The notes: generated from the sequence alone by a model not told the origin. DNA of 18,443 bases from F23-D06 sp045600905 (GCA_045600905.1 JAZRYT010000085.1:1-18443), one strand, 5' to 3'. Positions 1 to 7,717 are shown, counted from the first letter of the stretch. Program-made: numbers and translations.

Positions 1-138
1 TTGTCTGTCCCGACTTTATCGCTTGCGAATCTCTCAAAAAAATCCTTGAGTATTTGCTACATCCTTCCATTCTTTCAATGAACTGTCCCAATCTCCGTCC
101 CCTCGTCTCAGCGGGTCGCCCCGTTTCCCTCTCAATTG
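1..138 (-). other. Structured 5' leader of a transcript leaving the window (possible rRNA operon leader)
   Basis: Read on the minus strand, this stretch follows a good Bacteroidota -7 box and contains no start codon with a convincing reading frame. Near its 5' end an 8-bp perfect inverted repeat (85-92 with 135-142, the latter reaching slightly into the initiation region) encloses a small CGGG/CCCG hairpin at 112-123. Further down comes GTTCATTGAAAG, which resembles the GTTCTTTGAAA element I know from Bacteroidota 16S rRNA leaders. High GC, stable hairpins and the absence of a gene suit an rRNA leader, but the rRNA lies outside the window. A leader of a protein gene is the alternative. Confidence 0.45.
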
Positions 139-144
139 GGACCG

Positions 145-152
145 CAAAAATA
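145..152 (-). promoter_or_regulatory. Minus-strand promoter -7 box for the leftward transcript
   Basis: On the minus strand this reads TATTTTTG followed by CGG, an exact match to the Bacteroidota -7 consensus TAnnTTTG and the same octamer used before rpsU and tuf. I see no TTG at the usual distance of about 18 bp upstream. The region further upstream is very rich in A and T tracts, as expected of a strong promoter. Confidence 0.6.
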
Positions 153-176
153 GTGTTTTTCCGATACGGTTGCTCT

Positions 177-216
177 CCTACAACGCACTTTTTTTTACTT
201 TTTCCTACAACACACT
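177..216. repeat. Near-perfect 13-bp direct repeat upstream of the leftward promoter
   Basis: CCTACAACGCACT at 177-189 recurs as CCTACAACACACT at 204-216, one mismatch, with a period of 27 bp. The spacer is almost pure T. On the minus strand the copies lie about 25 to 64 bp upstream of the -7 box, where an activator site or UP-like element would sit. It may also be a chance local duplication. Confidence 0.5.
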
Positions 217-768
217 GATATTCAGCGCGAAAAAATTTCATTTTTTTTGTTTTCACTCCTTTTTTACCTATAAAAATCGGTTTTTCTGACACTTTTTCGG
301 ACTTTTTAGGAGGCGTTTTTCGGATCATTTCGAAGTTTTTTTTGAAAAGTTGCGAAAAACAGCACGTTTTATCCACAATTTTCCAGATTGTTTTTCATTG
401 TTTTACTCCGTTTTTCCCTGAAAATTCATCGGAACGTGAAGCTTTCAACAAAAAAAAAGTTTCAATGACGACATACGGCCCAATACAGAATGGACAAGCA
501 TTGAGGGGGGAAGCAAATCGGAGCGAATCGAAAGCGAATCCGCCTCGAACGAAAGATGACGGACTTCTAAGCGGCACTTTGATCATAATGGTTTCACATA
601 ACACCATTAAAAATATTGTATATATAAAATTAATGGTAACTGAATATGATCGAGTTGCGTGTACTTATCTTGAAATGATTGGAGCCAAAAAAGTATTAGT
701 TTCTTAACTTCTAAGTTTTCCTAACTTCCTTATTAACTACAGTTCATCATCAACCCTTAAAAAAGCAT
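217..768. other. Intergenic stretch without a recognisable gene
   Basis: This gap holds long T and A runs (about 240-345) and no open frame with convincing protein character. An open frame at 342-707 (+) starts with TTG, lacks a ribosome binding site and resembles no family I know. A heptamer TAATGGT occurs at 586-592 and again, as TTAATGGT, at 630-637. The complement ACCATTA(A) lies between them at 603-610, so two mutually exclusive hairpins could form. No uridine run follows either, and I assign no function. Confidence 0.4.
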
Positions 769-798
769 TTTGATGAAATAAAAAAAAATGTATTTTTG
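769..798 (+). promoter_or_regulatory. rpsU promoter
   Basis: TTTG at 769-772, then an 18-bp spacer, then TATTTTTG at 791-798. This matches the sigma-ABfr-type promoter of Bacteroidota. Transcription should start near 805, giving a leader of about 45 nt before rpsU. Confidence 0.85.
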
Positions 799-837
799 CC
801 GCCGTTTTTAAAAAATTAGTATTAACCAAAAAAGAAA

Positions 838-842
838 GAGGT
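838..842 (+). promoter_or_regulatory. Shine-Dalgarno sequence of rpsU
   Basis: GAGGT, preceded by purines, lies 7 nt before the rpsU ATG. It pairs with the 3' end of 16S rRNA. SD sequences are otherwise nearly absent in this window. One on rpsU fits the published idea that Bacteroidota bS21 hides the anti-SD and so limits translation of its own mRNA. Confidence 0.65.
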
Positions 843-849
843 ATTACCT

Positions 850-1044
850 ATGATTATTGTTCCCATTAAAGAAGGCGATTCAATCGACAAAGCGCTCAAA
901 AAACTGAAAAAGAAATTTGACAAGATTGGTGTGAAAAAAGAAATTCGTGCTAGACAAGAATTCACCAAAAAGAGCGTCATCAGACGGGAGCAATTGCGCA
1001 AAGCCATCTACGTTCAGCATCTTCGCGAAGCAGAGAACGAATAA
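850..1044 (+). CDS. rpsU: Small ribosomal subunit protein bS21
   Basis: This 64-residue, very basic protein of the 30S platform is recognised by the N-terminal IVPIKEGDSIDKALKKLKKK and the RARQEFTKKSVIRR core. Its length is normal for Bacteroidota. In Flavobacterium structures bS21, with bS18 and bS6, forms the pocket that holds the 16S rRNA 3' tail and occludes the anti-SD; as I recall, a tyrosine at position 54 is central there, and this protein has Y54. The gene has a consensus promoter, an SD sequence and a terminator directly behind it, so it can be made independently of the recombinase gene that follows. Confidence 0.97.
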   Translation: MIIVPIKEGDSIDKALKKLKKKFDKIGVKKEIRARQEFTKKSVIRREQLRKAIYVQHLREAENE

Positions 1045-1065
1045 TTCGGCTATGCCAATCGAAAG

Positions 1066-1093
1066 AAAACAGGGATTCACCCTGTTTTTTTTT
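1066..1093 (+). terminator. Rho-independent terminator after rpsU
   Basis: AAAACAGGG pairs with CCCTGTTTT across the 5-nt loop ATTCA, and the T run continues to 1093. Since I see no clear promoter before the recombinase gene at 1120, read-through probably supplies xerC and hpf at a reduced level. Confidence 0.85.
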
Positions 1094-1119
1094 CATCTAT
1101 TTCCAAATCATATTCAATT

Positions 1120-2013
1120 ATGAAAACACTTGAATCCTACATAGAATATCTGCGATACGAGAAACGTTGTTCCGAGAACACCATTACTGCATACCAACAC
1201 GATATTGAGCAGTTTTTCCTTTATATGGATAAAGCTTTGCAAATAACAGAGCTAAGCAACATTTCCAGTTCAGACATTAGGACTTGGATATTAACCCTCC
1301 TTGAAGACGAACAGCACACCGCACGTACTGTGAACAGGAAAATCAGTGCATTAAAGGCATTCTACCGTTATCATTTGAAAATTGGCGATGTCAGTTATAA
1401 TCCAATGCTTCAAATTCACGCGCCCAAATTTTCCAAAAAACTTCCAGAATATGTCGAGGAAAAAGATATGGGGAAATTATTCGAAGGCATAACCTTCTCT
1501 GATGATTTTGAGGGAAGACGCGACCGACTCATTCTCGAGTTGTTTTACGCCACGGGCATTCGGCTATCTGAATTACTTGGAATCAAAAAATTAGACGTTG
1601 ACTTCTTCAATAGCAGCATCAAAGTTTTAGGCAAAAGAAATAAAGAACGTATCATTCCTTTTGGCAGCAACTTACACGACTTATTAACATCGTATATGGA
1701 ATATTATGAAAAAACAATAGTTTCAGACATCCATAATTATTATATCTTTGTTGCCGCTAATGGAAAGCAACTCTATCCAAAGGCAATCTATCGGATTGTA
1801 CGAAAATATCTGGATATGGTGACGACTATTGACAAGAGAAGTCCGCACGTGATACGGCACACCTTTGCGACGCATATGCTTAACAATGGAGCTGATTTAA
1901 ACGCCATAAAGGAAATTCTCGGCCACAGCAGTTTGGCAGCCACCCAGGTCTACACGCACAACTCGATGGAGCAATTAAAATCTATTTACAAACAAGCCCA
2001 TCCCAGGGCATAA
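1120..2013 (+). CDS. xerC: Tyrosine recombinase of the XerC/XerD type
   Basis: A site-specific recombinase that would resolve chromosome dimers at dif. The 297 residues match the family length. An N-terminal SAM-like DNA-binding domain (about 1-90) precedes the catalytic domain (about 110-290). All catalytic residues are visible: R148 in ATGIRLSEL, K172 in LGKRNKER, H243 and R246 in PHVIRHTFATH, H269 in LGHSS, and the nucleophile Y278 in QVYTH. There is no SD sequence. The order rpsU, recombinase, hpf is common in Bacteroidota, which argues for the housekeeping enzyme and not a mobile-element integrase. Whether it is the XerC or the XerD partner cannot be decided from this sequence alone. Confidence 0.9.
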   Translation: MKTLESYIEYLRYEKRCSENTITAYQHDIEQFFLYMDKALQITELSNISSSDIRTWILTLLEDEQHTARTVNRKISALKAFYRYHLKIGDVSYNPMLQIHAPKFSKKLPEYVEEKDMGKLFEGITFSDDFEGRRDRLILELFYATGIRLSELLGIKKLDVDFFNSSIKVLGKRNKERIIPFGSNLHDLLTSYMEYYEKTIVSDIHNYYIFVAANGKQLYPKAIYRIVRKYLDMVTTIDKRSPHVIRHTFATHMLNNGADLNAIKEILGHSSLAATQVYTHNSMEQLKSIYKQAHPRA

Positions 2014-2015
2014 AC

Positions 2016-2024
2016 AAAGGAGGT
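2016..2024 (+). promoter_or_regulatory. Consensus Shine-Dalgarno sequence of hpf
   Basis: AAAGGAGGT is a full complement to the conserved 16S rRNA 3' end and sits 4 nt before the ATG. It starts 2 nt after the recombinase stop codon. It is the strongest SD in the window and is unusual for Bacteroidota, where SD use is rare. Confidence 0.8.
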
Positions 2025-2028
2025 TATT

Positions 2029-2331
2029 ATGACAATTAACATTTCTTCCGTCCATTTCAAAACTGATCAAAAGTTAGAGGATTTCATCAACGAGAAAGTT
2101 GAAAAGTTGAACAAAGTACACGACGGGATTATCGGTGCCGAAGTGACTTTGAAATTGGAGAACACCGACGTTCCTGAGAACAAAACGGTAGAAATCAGAA
2201 TGCAGATCAAAGGCAACGACGCCATAGCCAGCAAGACCGCCAAAAGTTTCGAAGAAGCTACAGACGTCGCCGTCGATGCTTTGAAAAAGCAACTGATGAA
2301 AATCAAAGAAAAAGAACAAAACAAACGATAG
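2029..2331 (+). CDS. hpf: Ribosome hibernation-promoting factor, short form (HPF/RaiA family)
   Basis: A 100-residue ribosome-associated protein that binds the 30S decoding region and silences ribosomes when growth slows. The family is recognisable from the N-terminal beta strand (MTINISSVHF), the helix KLEDFINEKVEKLNKV, and the second helix KSFEEATDVAVDALKKQLMKIKEKEQ. It lacks the C-terminal dimerisation domain of long HPF, so it is the short or YfiA-like type. It lies 15 bp behind the recombinase gene and is probably co-transcribed with it. A near-perfect SD sequence drives it, in contrast to its neighbours. Confidence 0.92.
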   Translation: MTINISSVHFKTDQKLEDFINEKVEKLNKVHDGIIGAEVTLKLENTDVPENKTVEIRMQIKGNDAIASKTAKSFEEATDVAVDALKKQLMKIKEKEQNKR

Positions 2332-2361
2332 ACACCTATCAAATCGTTTTATACACTAACA

Positions 2362-2398
2362 AAAGACGCTCTCACAGGAAATCTATGAGAGCGTCTTT
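2362..2398. terminator. Bidirectional terminator between hpf and the SIMPL-domain gene
   Basis: A perfect 13-bp stem AAAGACGCTCTCA / TGAGAGCGTCTTT encloses an 11-nt loop. T residues follow on the plus strand and a short T run on the minus strand. It sits between two converging genes and can serve both. Confidence 0.9.
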
Positions 2399-2420
2399 CT
2401 TTTATCCGAATAAGAATTCC

Positions 2421-3155
2421 TTATTTCACATAATAAGTCAATCGCATATTGATGCTGACGTGTTTCTGTTTGGAAGACGTATTAAACGCCCCGCCCCACG
2501 AATAGCTGTCCTCGGATGAGTTCGGAGCCGTAATTTGGAACACACCGGCCGTGGCTGTTTTAAGGCCGCCCAATTTCCCGCCAGCATTCTTGGTGATGGT
2601 TTCAGCACGTTCTTGGGCATTTTTAGAGGCTTCCGCCAACATTTCCATTTTCAAATCCGCCAGTTTTGTATAATAGTATTCCGGTTCGCCACTTGATATA
2701 CTGATATTTTGATCGTACAATTCTGAGATTCCCCGAATCACTTTTTCTATTTTATCCACATCCTTTGATTCCACTCTAACACGTTGCTCCGCATTATAGC
2801 CGCGGAATGTTTCCACCCAGTGACTGTTCTCCCAATAGGAATCATATTTGGGATTGGTGGAAATATTTTTGAAATCCATCTCGGAATCCTTCACGCCTTT
2901 GCTTTTCAAAAACTCTTTTACAATTTTGTTTTGTGATTTAATTGCAGCATAAGACTGTTTCATATCAGCATCCAACACATTGTAGCTAAGCTCCCAAACT
3001 ATAAGGTCTGAAGTGAAATCCTTTTCCGCCAAACCGACGACAGAAACTGTCTTTACAGGTTTTTTGGTCTGATAGAAGGCAACACCGATTGCAATAGAAG
3101 CAAAGAAGAAAGCGATACCGGCAATGATAGCGATAGTTACTGCATTATTTTTCAT
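2421..3155 (-). CDS. SIMPL (DUF541) domain protein, membrane-anchored
   Basis: A 244-residue protein with one N-terminal membrane segment (about 6-28, AIIAGIAFFFASIAIGVAFY) followed by an extracytoplasmic SIMPL domain. The opening VKTVSVVGLAEKDFTSDLIVWELSY and the later GGKLGGLKTATAGVFQI are typical of the family (Pfam DUF541, periplasmic or outer-membrane-associated proteins of poorly defined function). It follows the type IX cargo gene by 65 bp with no clear promoter in the gap, so it may be the last gene of that unit. The terminator at 2362-2398 ends it. The exact role is unknown; family members have been linked to stress tolerance. Confidence 0.85.
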   Translation of the reverse strand: MKNNAVTIAIIAGIAFFFASIAIGVAFYQTKKPVKTVSVVGLAEKDFTSDLIVWELSYNVLDADMKQSYAAIKSQNKIVKEFLKSKGVKDSEMDFKNISTNPKYDSYWENSHWVETFRGYNAEQRVRVESKDVDKIEKVIRGISELYDQNISISSGEPEYYYTKLADLKMEMLAEASKNAQERAETITKNAGGKLGGLKTATAGVFQITAPNSSEDSYSWGGAFNTSSKQKHVSINMRLTYYVK

Positions 3156-3220
3156 TTCTGTAAAATTTTAAACACGGACGAATAACGCAGTTCCCTATAA
3201 AAAATTATATCCTGTGAAAA

Positions 3221-5824
3221 TTATTTTATCAATGTGATGGAGCCATTCAAAGGATAAGATATTTGACCCGACAAAGTATTTACAAACACTTCACATCCAT
3301 AATAATAAACGCCATCAGAACAAGGCTGATGCGACGTTTCATCCAATCCATCCCAACGAATGGCCGGATCTTCCGTTTGAAACACACGTCTGCCCCATCT
3401 GTCAAAAATCTGCATTTGAACTTTAACGACACCGTGGTGCGGTTCAAACGGCACAAATTCATCATTAACGCCATCTCCATTGGGCGTGAACACATTGGGG
3501 AAATGATAATCCAGACAGTCATAAATATCAATACATACGGAATCCGTCAAGGAAGAAATATTTCCATTGGTATCTGAAACAGCCATTGAAAAACAGCCGA
3601 CCAACACATCAGAAGCGACAACTTGATACGAACAAGGCATAGGATAGCAGATGTCTCCCGCCCTTGAAAAGGAATCTATGCAAACGAAACTTCCTTCCAA
3701 TGTCGGCTTATAATATATATAATAGTAGAAAGCGTCTGAAGCCGCACTGTCCGAAGAAAAAGTCCATTCGTAATTCACAGAAGCACAATCTGTAGAAATC
3801 GACACCGTTGGAACTTCCGGGGGGACATCATCTACCGGGGTCGCACACACCTGTTGGGAACGATTATACAGCGGTCCGATCGTATCGGGCAGCCAATAAT
3901 AGCCTTCGGCAGAGACATAATAACAGTAGTTTTTCCCATTTTCCAAATGTGAATCCAAATAGGATGTCTCCTCGGTTGCCGCAACAGAATCCCATTGATG
4001 GCCATTCTCATCAAACCTATAAACAGTATAGAGAACATTCGTCCACGGTTGCTGAACATTCCAAGCAAGGGCAACGCTTCGATCGGATGGCACGGCAGAA
4101 AGGAATATCGAAGTGGCGGGATCCGATTTTTCAATAATCGTATCTTCATTCAGGAATTGAATTTGATACGTATAGTATGTAGAATGCGTGTTCAAATCGT
4201 GATCCATATAATCTATCGTATCTGAGACTGCGGGCATAGGATTAACATTCAGCAACTCCTGAGTACCAACCGCCGATGATTTACGATAAAGATTGTAGAA
4301 ATATGGAGGAGGATAGGCGGCGGAATCAATTTCAAAAGGACGGATCCAACGTACTTTGAGCGCGCCGTTGGACGAATCCGTAGTGACAACATCCGCATTG
4401 ATAATCAAAGGGGCATCACACGCGATATGCACGCAAGCTTCATCTGAAACATAGCTTTCCGCACCATCGGGGAAGAGAGCCACTACGCGGTAACAATAAT
4501 CATTTGCGTGATATAGCGGCAACACCGAGCCATCATCCACAAACGAAGTGTCGTTCCAGGAAGTTGTGGAGCCGATCCACTGATAGCCTTCTCCTTCCGG
4601 CATACCTGTTTCGCAATACTCGGGTTCAAAAGGATTGCTCCCTGTTCTACGATAGACATCATAGCCCACGGCATTGGCACAACTATCAGGAGACCAGAAC
4701 AATTCCACCGTATTTCCCGCCGGTGATGCCTGTAAGTTCTCTGGCTTGGGCGCCACCACTCGGATATGGAGGGTCTTAAAGGAGACCAATTCCACGTGAG
4801 GACCATTATCCATCGCTTTAAATAGAACTTCGTATGGAGTTTTCTTCACGTGTGAACACTGGGTGTTCCACACGAAATTAGTGATATACGGCACGCTATC
4901 CGTAATCGTCATAAACTGAGCCGGGGAATCTTCCACATACAGAGGTTCGCCCGTTGCGGACAGAGTTGCCAACGTCGAGGTACTATCCCTGACTTCCACC
5001 GGGACACGAAGACTTGTTCCTGCCAAAACGCACGTGTCCTCCACGATAATGACAGGCGGTTTGTTGTTACACGCCGCAATGGTGATTTGCATATCGCGCA
5101 CCATACTGCTGATCATAATGCCGTTTCGCCACTCCTGGATCAGAATGGCGATATTGTATTCGCCCGCCATAGTTGGCGAATCCCAAATCAAGTCGCCCGT
5201 ATGGGGATCTATAGTCAATGAATTGGACGCATACGGCAACTGGTATCCTGGAATATCTTCTCCGTTATATCCGCGGCAATCAATCAAACTATAGGAAAGG
5301 CTGTCGCCATCCGCATCATACGCACCGGGATTATGGTAATATATAACGTTCGTACATCCGTTATCAATAGGTGCCGTCATCAACTGCGGAGAGGAGTTCC
5401 CTCCTATAAATGGATTGATGACAATAATGGTTTCAATGAAAAACGGGACTTCGACAGAGCTTGGAATATTCACAATACCCGCATTTCTATTGGGATCTTC
5501 AAAAGTAACGTGGAAAGTTCCAGAAGCGGAAAAAGTGTGTTGCATCACATAGACATTCTTGCTGATGTCGTTTTCCATATTGATTTTCTGGAAGCGTTCA
5601 ATAATGGATGACGTGCCGTCGCCCCAAAAGACTTCTATTTCCGGCCTATCCGCCGGGCTAGGCGTATAAGTGTAGGTTGTAATTGTAAATTCGTACGTCA
5701 GCCCTGACACATATTGGTAGCTGATTTCGCCGGCACGCTGATGCGTGGCATACGCCGTGGCACTCCCCAGCAACAGGCAAAAAGCTATCAGCAAACGCAA
5801 TATGTATTTTCGAATCCTCATCAT
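3221..5824 (-). CDS. Secreted multidomain protein with type B type IX secretion sorting domain
   Basis: An 867-residue secreted protein. A signal peptide covers residues 1 to about 26 (basic MMRIRKYILRL, hydrophobic core, likely cut after TAYA). The opening THQRAGEISYQYVSGLTYEF and the WGDGTSS stretch are familiar from large gliding-motility-associated proteins. The middle (about 350-760) holds several fibronectin-III-like units with recurring YDVYRR, YNLYRK, YTVYRF and YYIYYK strands. The last 98 residues form the sorting domain: FPNVFTPNGDGVNDEF, FDRWGRRVF, WDG, and DGVYYYGCEV. Function is probably adhesion or surface binding. The gene starts directly after the stop of the WbpD-like gene (TAAATG), so the two are translationally linked. 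An alternative start is the second Met. Confidence 0.9.
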   Translation of the reverse strand: MMRIRKYILRLLIAFCLLLGSATAYATHQRAGEISYQYVSGLTYEFTITTYTYTPSPADRPEIEVFWGDGTSSIIERFQKINMENDISKNVYVMQHTFSASGTFHVTFEDPNRNAGIVNIPSSVEVPFFIETIIVINPFIGGNSSPQLMTAPIDNGCTNVIYYHNPGAYDADGDSLSYSLIDCRGYNGEDIPGYQLPYASNSLTIDPHTGDLIWDSPTMAGEYNIAILIQEWRNGIMISSMVRDMQITIAACNNKPPVIIVEDTCVLAGTSLRVPVEVRDSTSTLATLSATGEPLYVEDSPAQFMTITDSVPYITNFVWNTQCSHVKKTPYEVLFKAMDNGPHVELVSFKTLHIRVVAPKPENLQASPAGNTVELFWSPDSCANAVGYDVYRRTGSNPFEPEYCETGMPEGEGYQWIGSTTSWNDTSFVDDGSVLPLYHANDYCYRVVALFPDGAESYVSDEACVHIACDAPLIINADVVTTDSSNGALKVRWIRPFEIDSAAYPPPYFYNLYRKSSAVGTQELLNVNPMPAVSDTIDYMDHDLNTHSTYYTYQIQFLNEDTIIEKSDPATSIFLSAVPSDRSVALAWNVQQPWTNVLYTVYRFDENGHQWDSVAATEETSYLDSHLENGKNYCYYVSAEGYYWLPDTIGPLYNRSQQVCATPVDDVPPEVPTVSISTDCASVNYEWTFSSDSAASDAFYYYIYYKPTLEGSFVCIDSFSRAGDICYPMPCSYQVVASDVLVGCFSMAVSDTNGNISSLTDSVCIDIYDCLDYHFPNVFTPNGDGVNDEFVPFEPHHGVVKVQMQIFDRWGRRVFQTEDPAIRWDGLDETSHQPCSDGVYYYGCEVFVNTLSGQISYPLNGSITLIK

Positions 5825-6394
5825 TTACAATTCCGACACTTGATTATCTTTCAATTGATAACGGCTTCCACTTTCAGGACACGTGGCGAAACCTTCACCA
5901 TCGAATTCCAACGTGTGACCTAAGGCACTCACCCACCCTATCTGGGTTGCGGGATTTCCGACGACCAGCGCATAATCCGGTACGGATTTAGTGACCACCG
6001 CACCCGCGCCAATCAAGGCATAACGGCCGATATTGTTGCCGCAGACAATGGTCGCATTGGCACCTATCGTGGCACCTTTCCGAACAACCGTCTTTTTAAA
6101 TTCAGCCTTGCGATTTACAAAGCTGCGCGGATTCAACACATTAGTGAAAACCATTGACGGGCCCAAAAACACATCATCTTCACAAACGACACCGTCATAG
6201 AGAGAAACATTGTTCTGTACTTTGACATTGTCACCCAGTTTCACACCGGATGCGACAAACACATTCTGTCCTATATTGCAATTCTTTCCGATATTACAAT
6301 ACGACATAATATGTGTGAAATGCCAGACCTTGGTTTCGTCTCCAATTCGGCAATCGGCATCAACAACAGCAGTCGGGTGAATATATACAGACAT
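5825..6394 (-). CDS. wbpD: Left-handed beta-helix N-acetyltransferase, WbpD/WlbB-like
   Basis: A 189-residue hexapeptide-repeat acyltransferase. Repeats of the form [I/V]GxxxxI run from about residue 5 to 145, and the GNPAT-QIGWVSALGHTLEF segment that follows is characteristic of the WbpD/WlbB branch, which acetylates the 3-amino group of UDP-2-acetamido-3-amino-2,3-dideoxyglucuronate with acetyl-CoA. FTNVLNPRSF (83-92) is the conserved loop at the active site. The preceding gene is the matching aminotransferase, 8 bp upstream, which supports the call. A related nucleotide-sugar N-acetyltransferase (QdtC or FdtC type) is the main alternative. Confidence 0.85.
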   Translation of the reverse strand: MSVYIHPTAVVDADCRIGDETKVWHFTHIMSYCNIGKNCNIGQNVFVASGVKLGDNVKVQNNVSLYDGVVCEDDVFLGPSMVFTNVLNPRSFVNRKAEFKKTVVRKGATIGANATIVCGNNIGRYALIGAGAVVTKSVPDYALVVGNPATQIGWVSALGHTLEFDGEGFATCPESGSRYQLKDNQVSEL

Positions 6395-6402
6395 TCTATT
6401 TC

Positions 6403-7521
6403 TTATTTATTGATTAATACATTAGCAATGTGGCGAATCTGCTCTTCAGATAATTCTGTGTGCATCGGCAGGGAAAGGACCCTTTTCGACAAAGTTTCAG
6501 ATACTGGGAAATCTCCCTTCTTATAACCCAGATGGTGATAAGCATTCTGCAAATGGATGGGCATCGGGTAATAAATTGCACACGGAATATTTTCCTCTTT
6601 CAAATTTTCCATCATAGCGGAACGCCTATTTTCCTCAACCTGAATTGTATATTGATGGAAAACATGTGTGCAAAAAGAGGATTCTGCGGGAATGACGAAC
6701 TCCGTGTTTGACAAATATGCGGAATAGAGGGTTGCCGCCTTCCGACGGGCGGAAATATATTCATCAAGATGTTTCAGCTTCACTCTCAAGATAGCGGCTT
6801 GGAGAGCGTCCAAACGGGAATTTATACCAATACATTCATAATAGTAGCGGTCGCGCATACCGTGATTGGCCATCATTTTGATTTTTTCGGCAAGAGACTC
6901 ATCCTGCGTGAAGACCGCGCCGCCATCGCCAAAACATCCTAAATTTTTCGATGGAAAAAAGGATGTGCAGCCAATCGTTCCCATCGTGCCGGCCTGCTTG
7001 ACGGTGTCATCCGAAAAATGGACTTTCGCACCTATGGATTGGCAGGCATCTTCCACTACATATATATTATGTTGGCGGGCAATTTTCAAGATTCGCTCCA
7101 TATCGGCACATTGTCCAAACAAATGGACGGGGAGAATGACCTTGGTGCGTGAGGTGACCGCCTGTTCCAGCTGTTCCACATTCATATTAAAGGTATCTGG
7201 ACAGACATCTACAAAAACCGGTTTTAGGCCAAGGGCGACGACAACTTCTACCGTAGAGACGAAAGTAAACGGAACGGTAATGACTTCATCACCCGGTTGG
7301 AGGTCTAGAGCCATCAGCGCAAGGCGCAGTGCATCGGTCCCATTGGCGCAAGTAATTACGCGATGGGAACCTGTATAATGAGCCAGCTCGTTTTGAAAAT
7401 CGGTCACTTCCGGACCATTAATAAAGCGAGCCGATTCCGTCACCGACCTCATTGCCGCATCAATTTCGTCTTTGATTTTCAAGTATTGTCCTTGAAGATC
7501 AACCATTTGAATCTGTTTCAT
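6403..7521 (-). CDS. wbpE: DegT/DnrJ/EryC1 sugar aminotransferase, WbpE/WlbC-like
   Basis: A 372-residue PLP-dependent aminotransferase that would place an amino group on the 3-keto position of a UDP-linked sugar acid. The family is clear from MVDLQGQY, CANGTDAL (58-65), PFTFVST, PVHLFGQ, VVEDACQSIGA (D158) and the PLP-binding lysine K192 in FFPSKNLGCFGDGG. An upstream in-frame ATG at 7560 would lie before the predicted transcription start (the -7 box is 7540-7547), so I chose the ATG at 7521 (MKQIQMVDLQ). It leads a unit with the WbpD-like enzyme and the type IX cargo gene. The dehydrogenase and epimerase of the pathway are not in the window. Confidence 0.88.
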   Translation of the reverse strand: MKQIQMVDLQGQYLKIKDEIDAAMRSVTESARFINGPEVTDFQNELAHYTGSHRVITCANGTDALRLALMALDLQPGDEVITVPFTFVSTVEVVVALGLKPVFVDVCPDTFNMNVEQLEQAVTSRTKVILPVHLFGQCADMERILKIARQHNIYVVEDACQSIGAKVHFSDDTVKQAGTMGTIGCTSFFPSKNLGCFGDGGAVFTQDESLAEKIKMMANHGMRDRYYYECIGINSRLDALQAAILRVKLKHLDEYISARRKAATLYSAYLSNTEFVIPAESSFCTHVFHQYTIQVEENRRSAMMENLKEENIPCAIYYPMPIHLQNAYHHLGYKKGDFPVSETLSKRVLSLPMHTELSEEQIRHIANVLINK

Positions 7522-7539
7522 CTCTACAAAAAAAGAATG

Positions 7540-7547
7540 CAAAGGTA
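7540..7547 (-). promoter_or_regulatory. -7 box of the wbpE-wbpD-cargo unit
   Basis: The minus strand reads TACCTTTG followed by C, an exact TAnnTTTG match. A TTG lies upstream but only 10 bp away, so the -33 element is not convincing. The start would fall about 10-13 nt before the ATG at 7521, a very short leader, which is common in this phylum. Confidence 0.65.
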
Positions 7548-7663
7548 TTAAAAAAATCAATTCTTATATAATAAAAATTTCACATTGCCGATATTCCCAC
7601 TATAGAAGTGGCGGCTTTGAAAATTCCCCATTCATGGCATAGGCGCAGATAGGAAAATTTATG

Positions 7664-7671
7664 TATGTTTG
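7664..7671 (+). promoter_or_regulatory. -7 box of the DUF1015 gene
   Basis: TATGTTTG followed by CCGCC matches TAnnTTTG and shares the GC-rich start region seen before rpsU and dsrC. No TTG is present at the expected distance. The leader would be about 40 nt. Confidence 0.65.
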
Positions 7672-7717
7672 CCGCCTCGATATTCAAACACAATTATTTC
7701 ATTAAAATACTAACATT

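Noticed and set aside
342..707. Open frame of 121 codons on the plus strand (and a 70-codon frame opposite)
   Set aside because: It starts with TTG, has no promoter or ribosome binding site, low-complexity composition and no recognisable domain. It occupies an AT-rich gap between two divergent promoters.
1120..2013. Recombinase as the integrase of a mobile element or integron
   Set aside because: Its neighbours are rpsU and hpf as in other Bacteroidota, its length and motifs are those of Xer proteins, and there are no attachment-site repeats or cargo genes around it.
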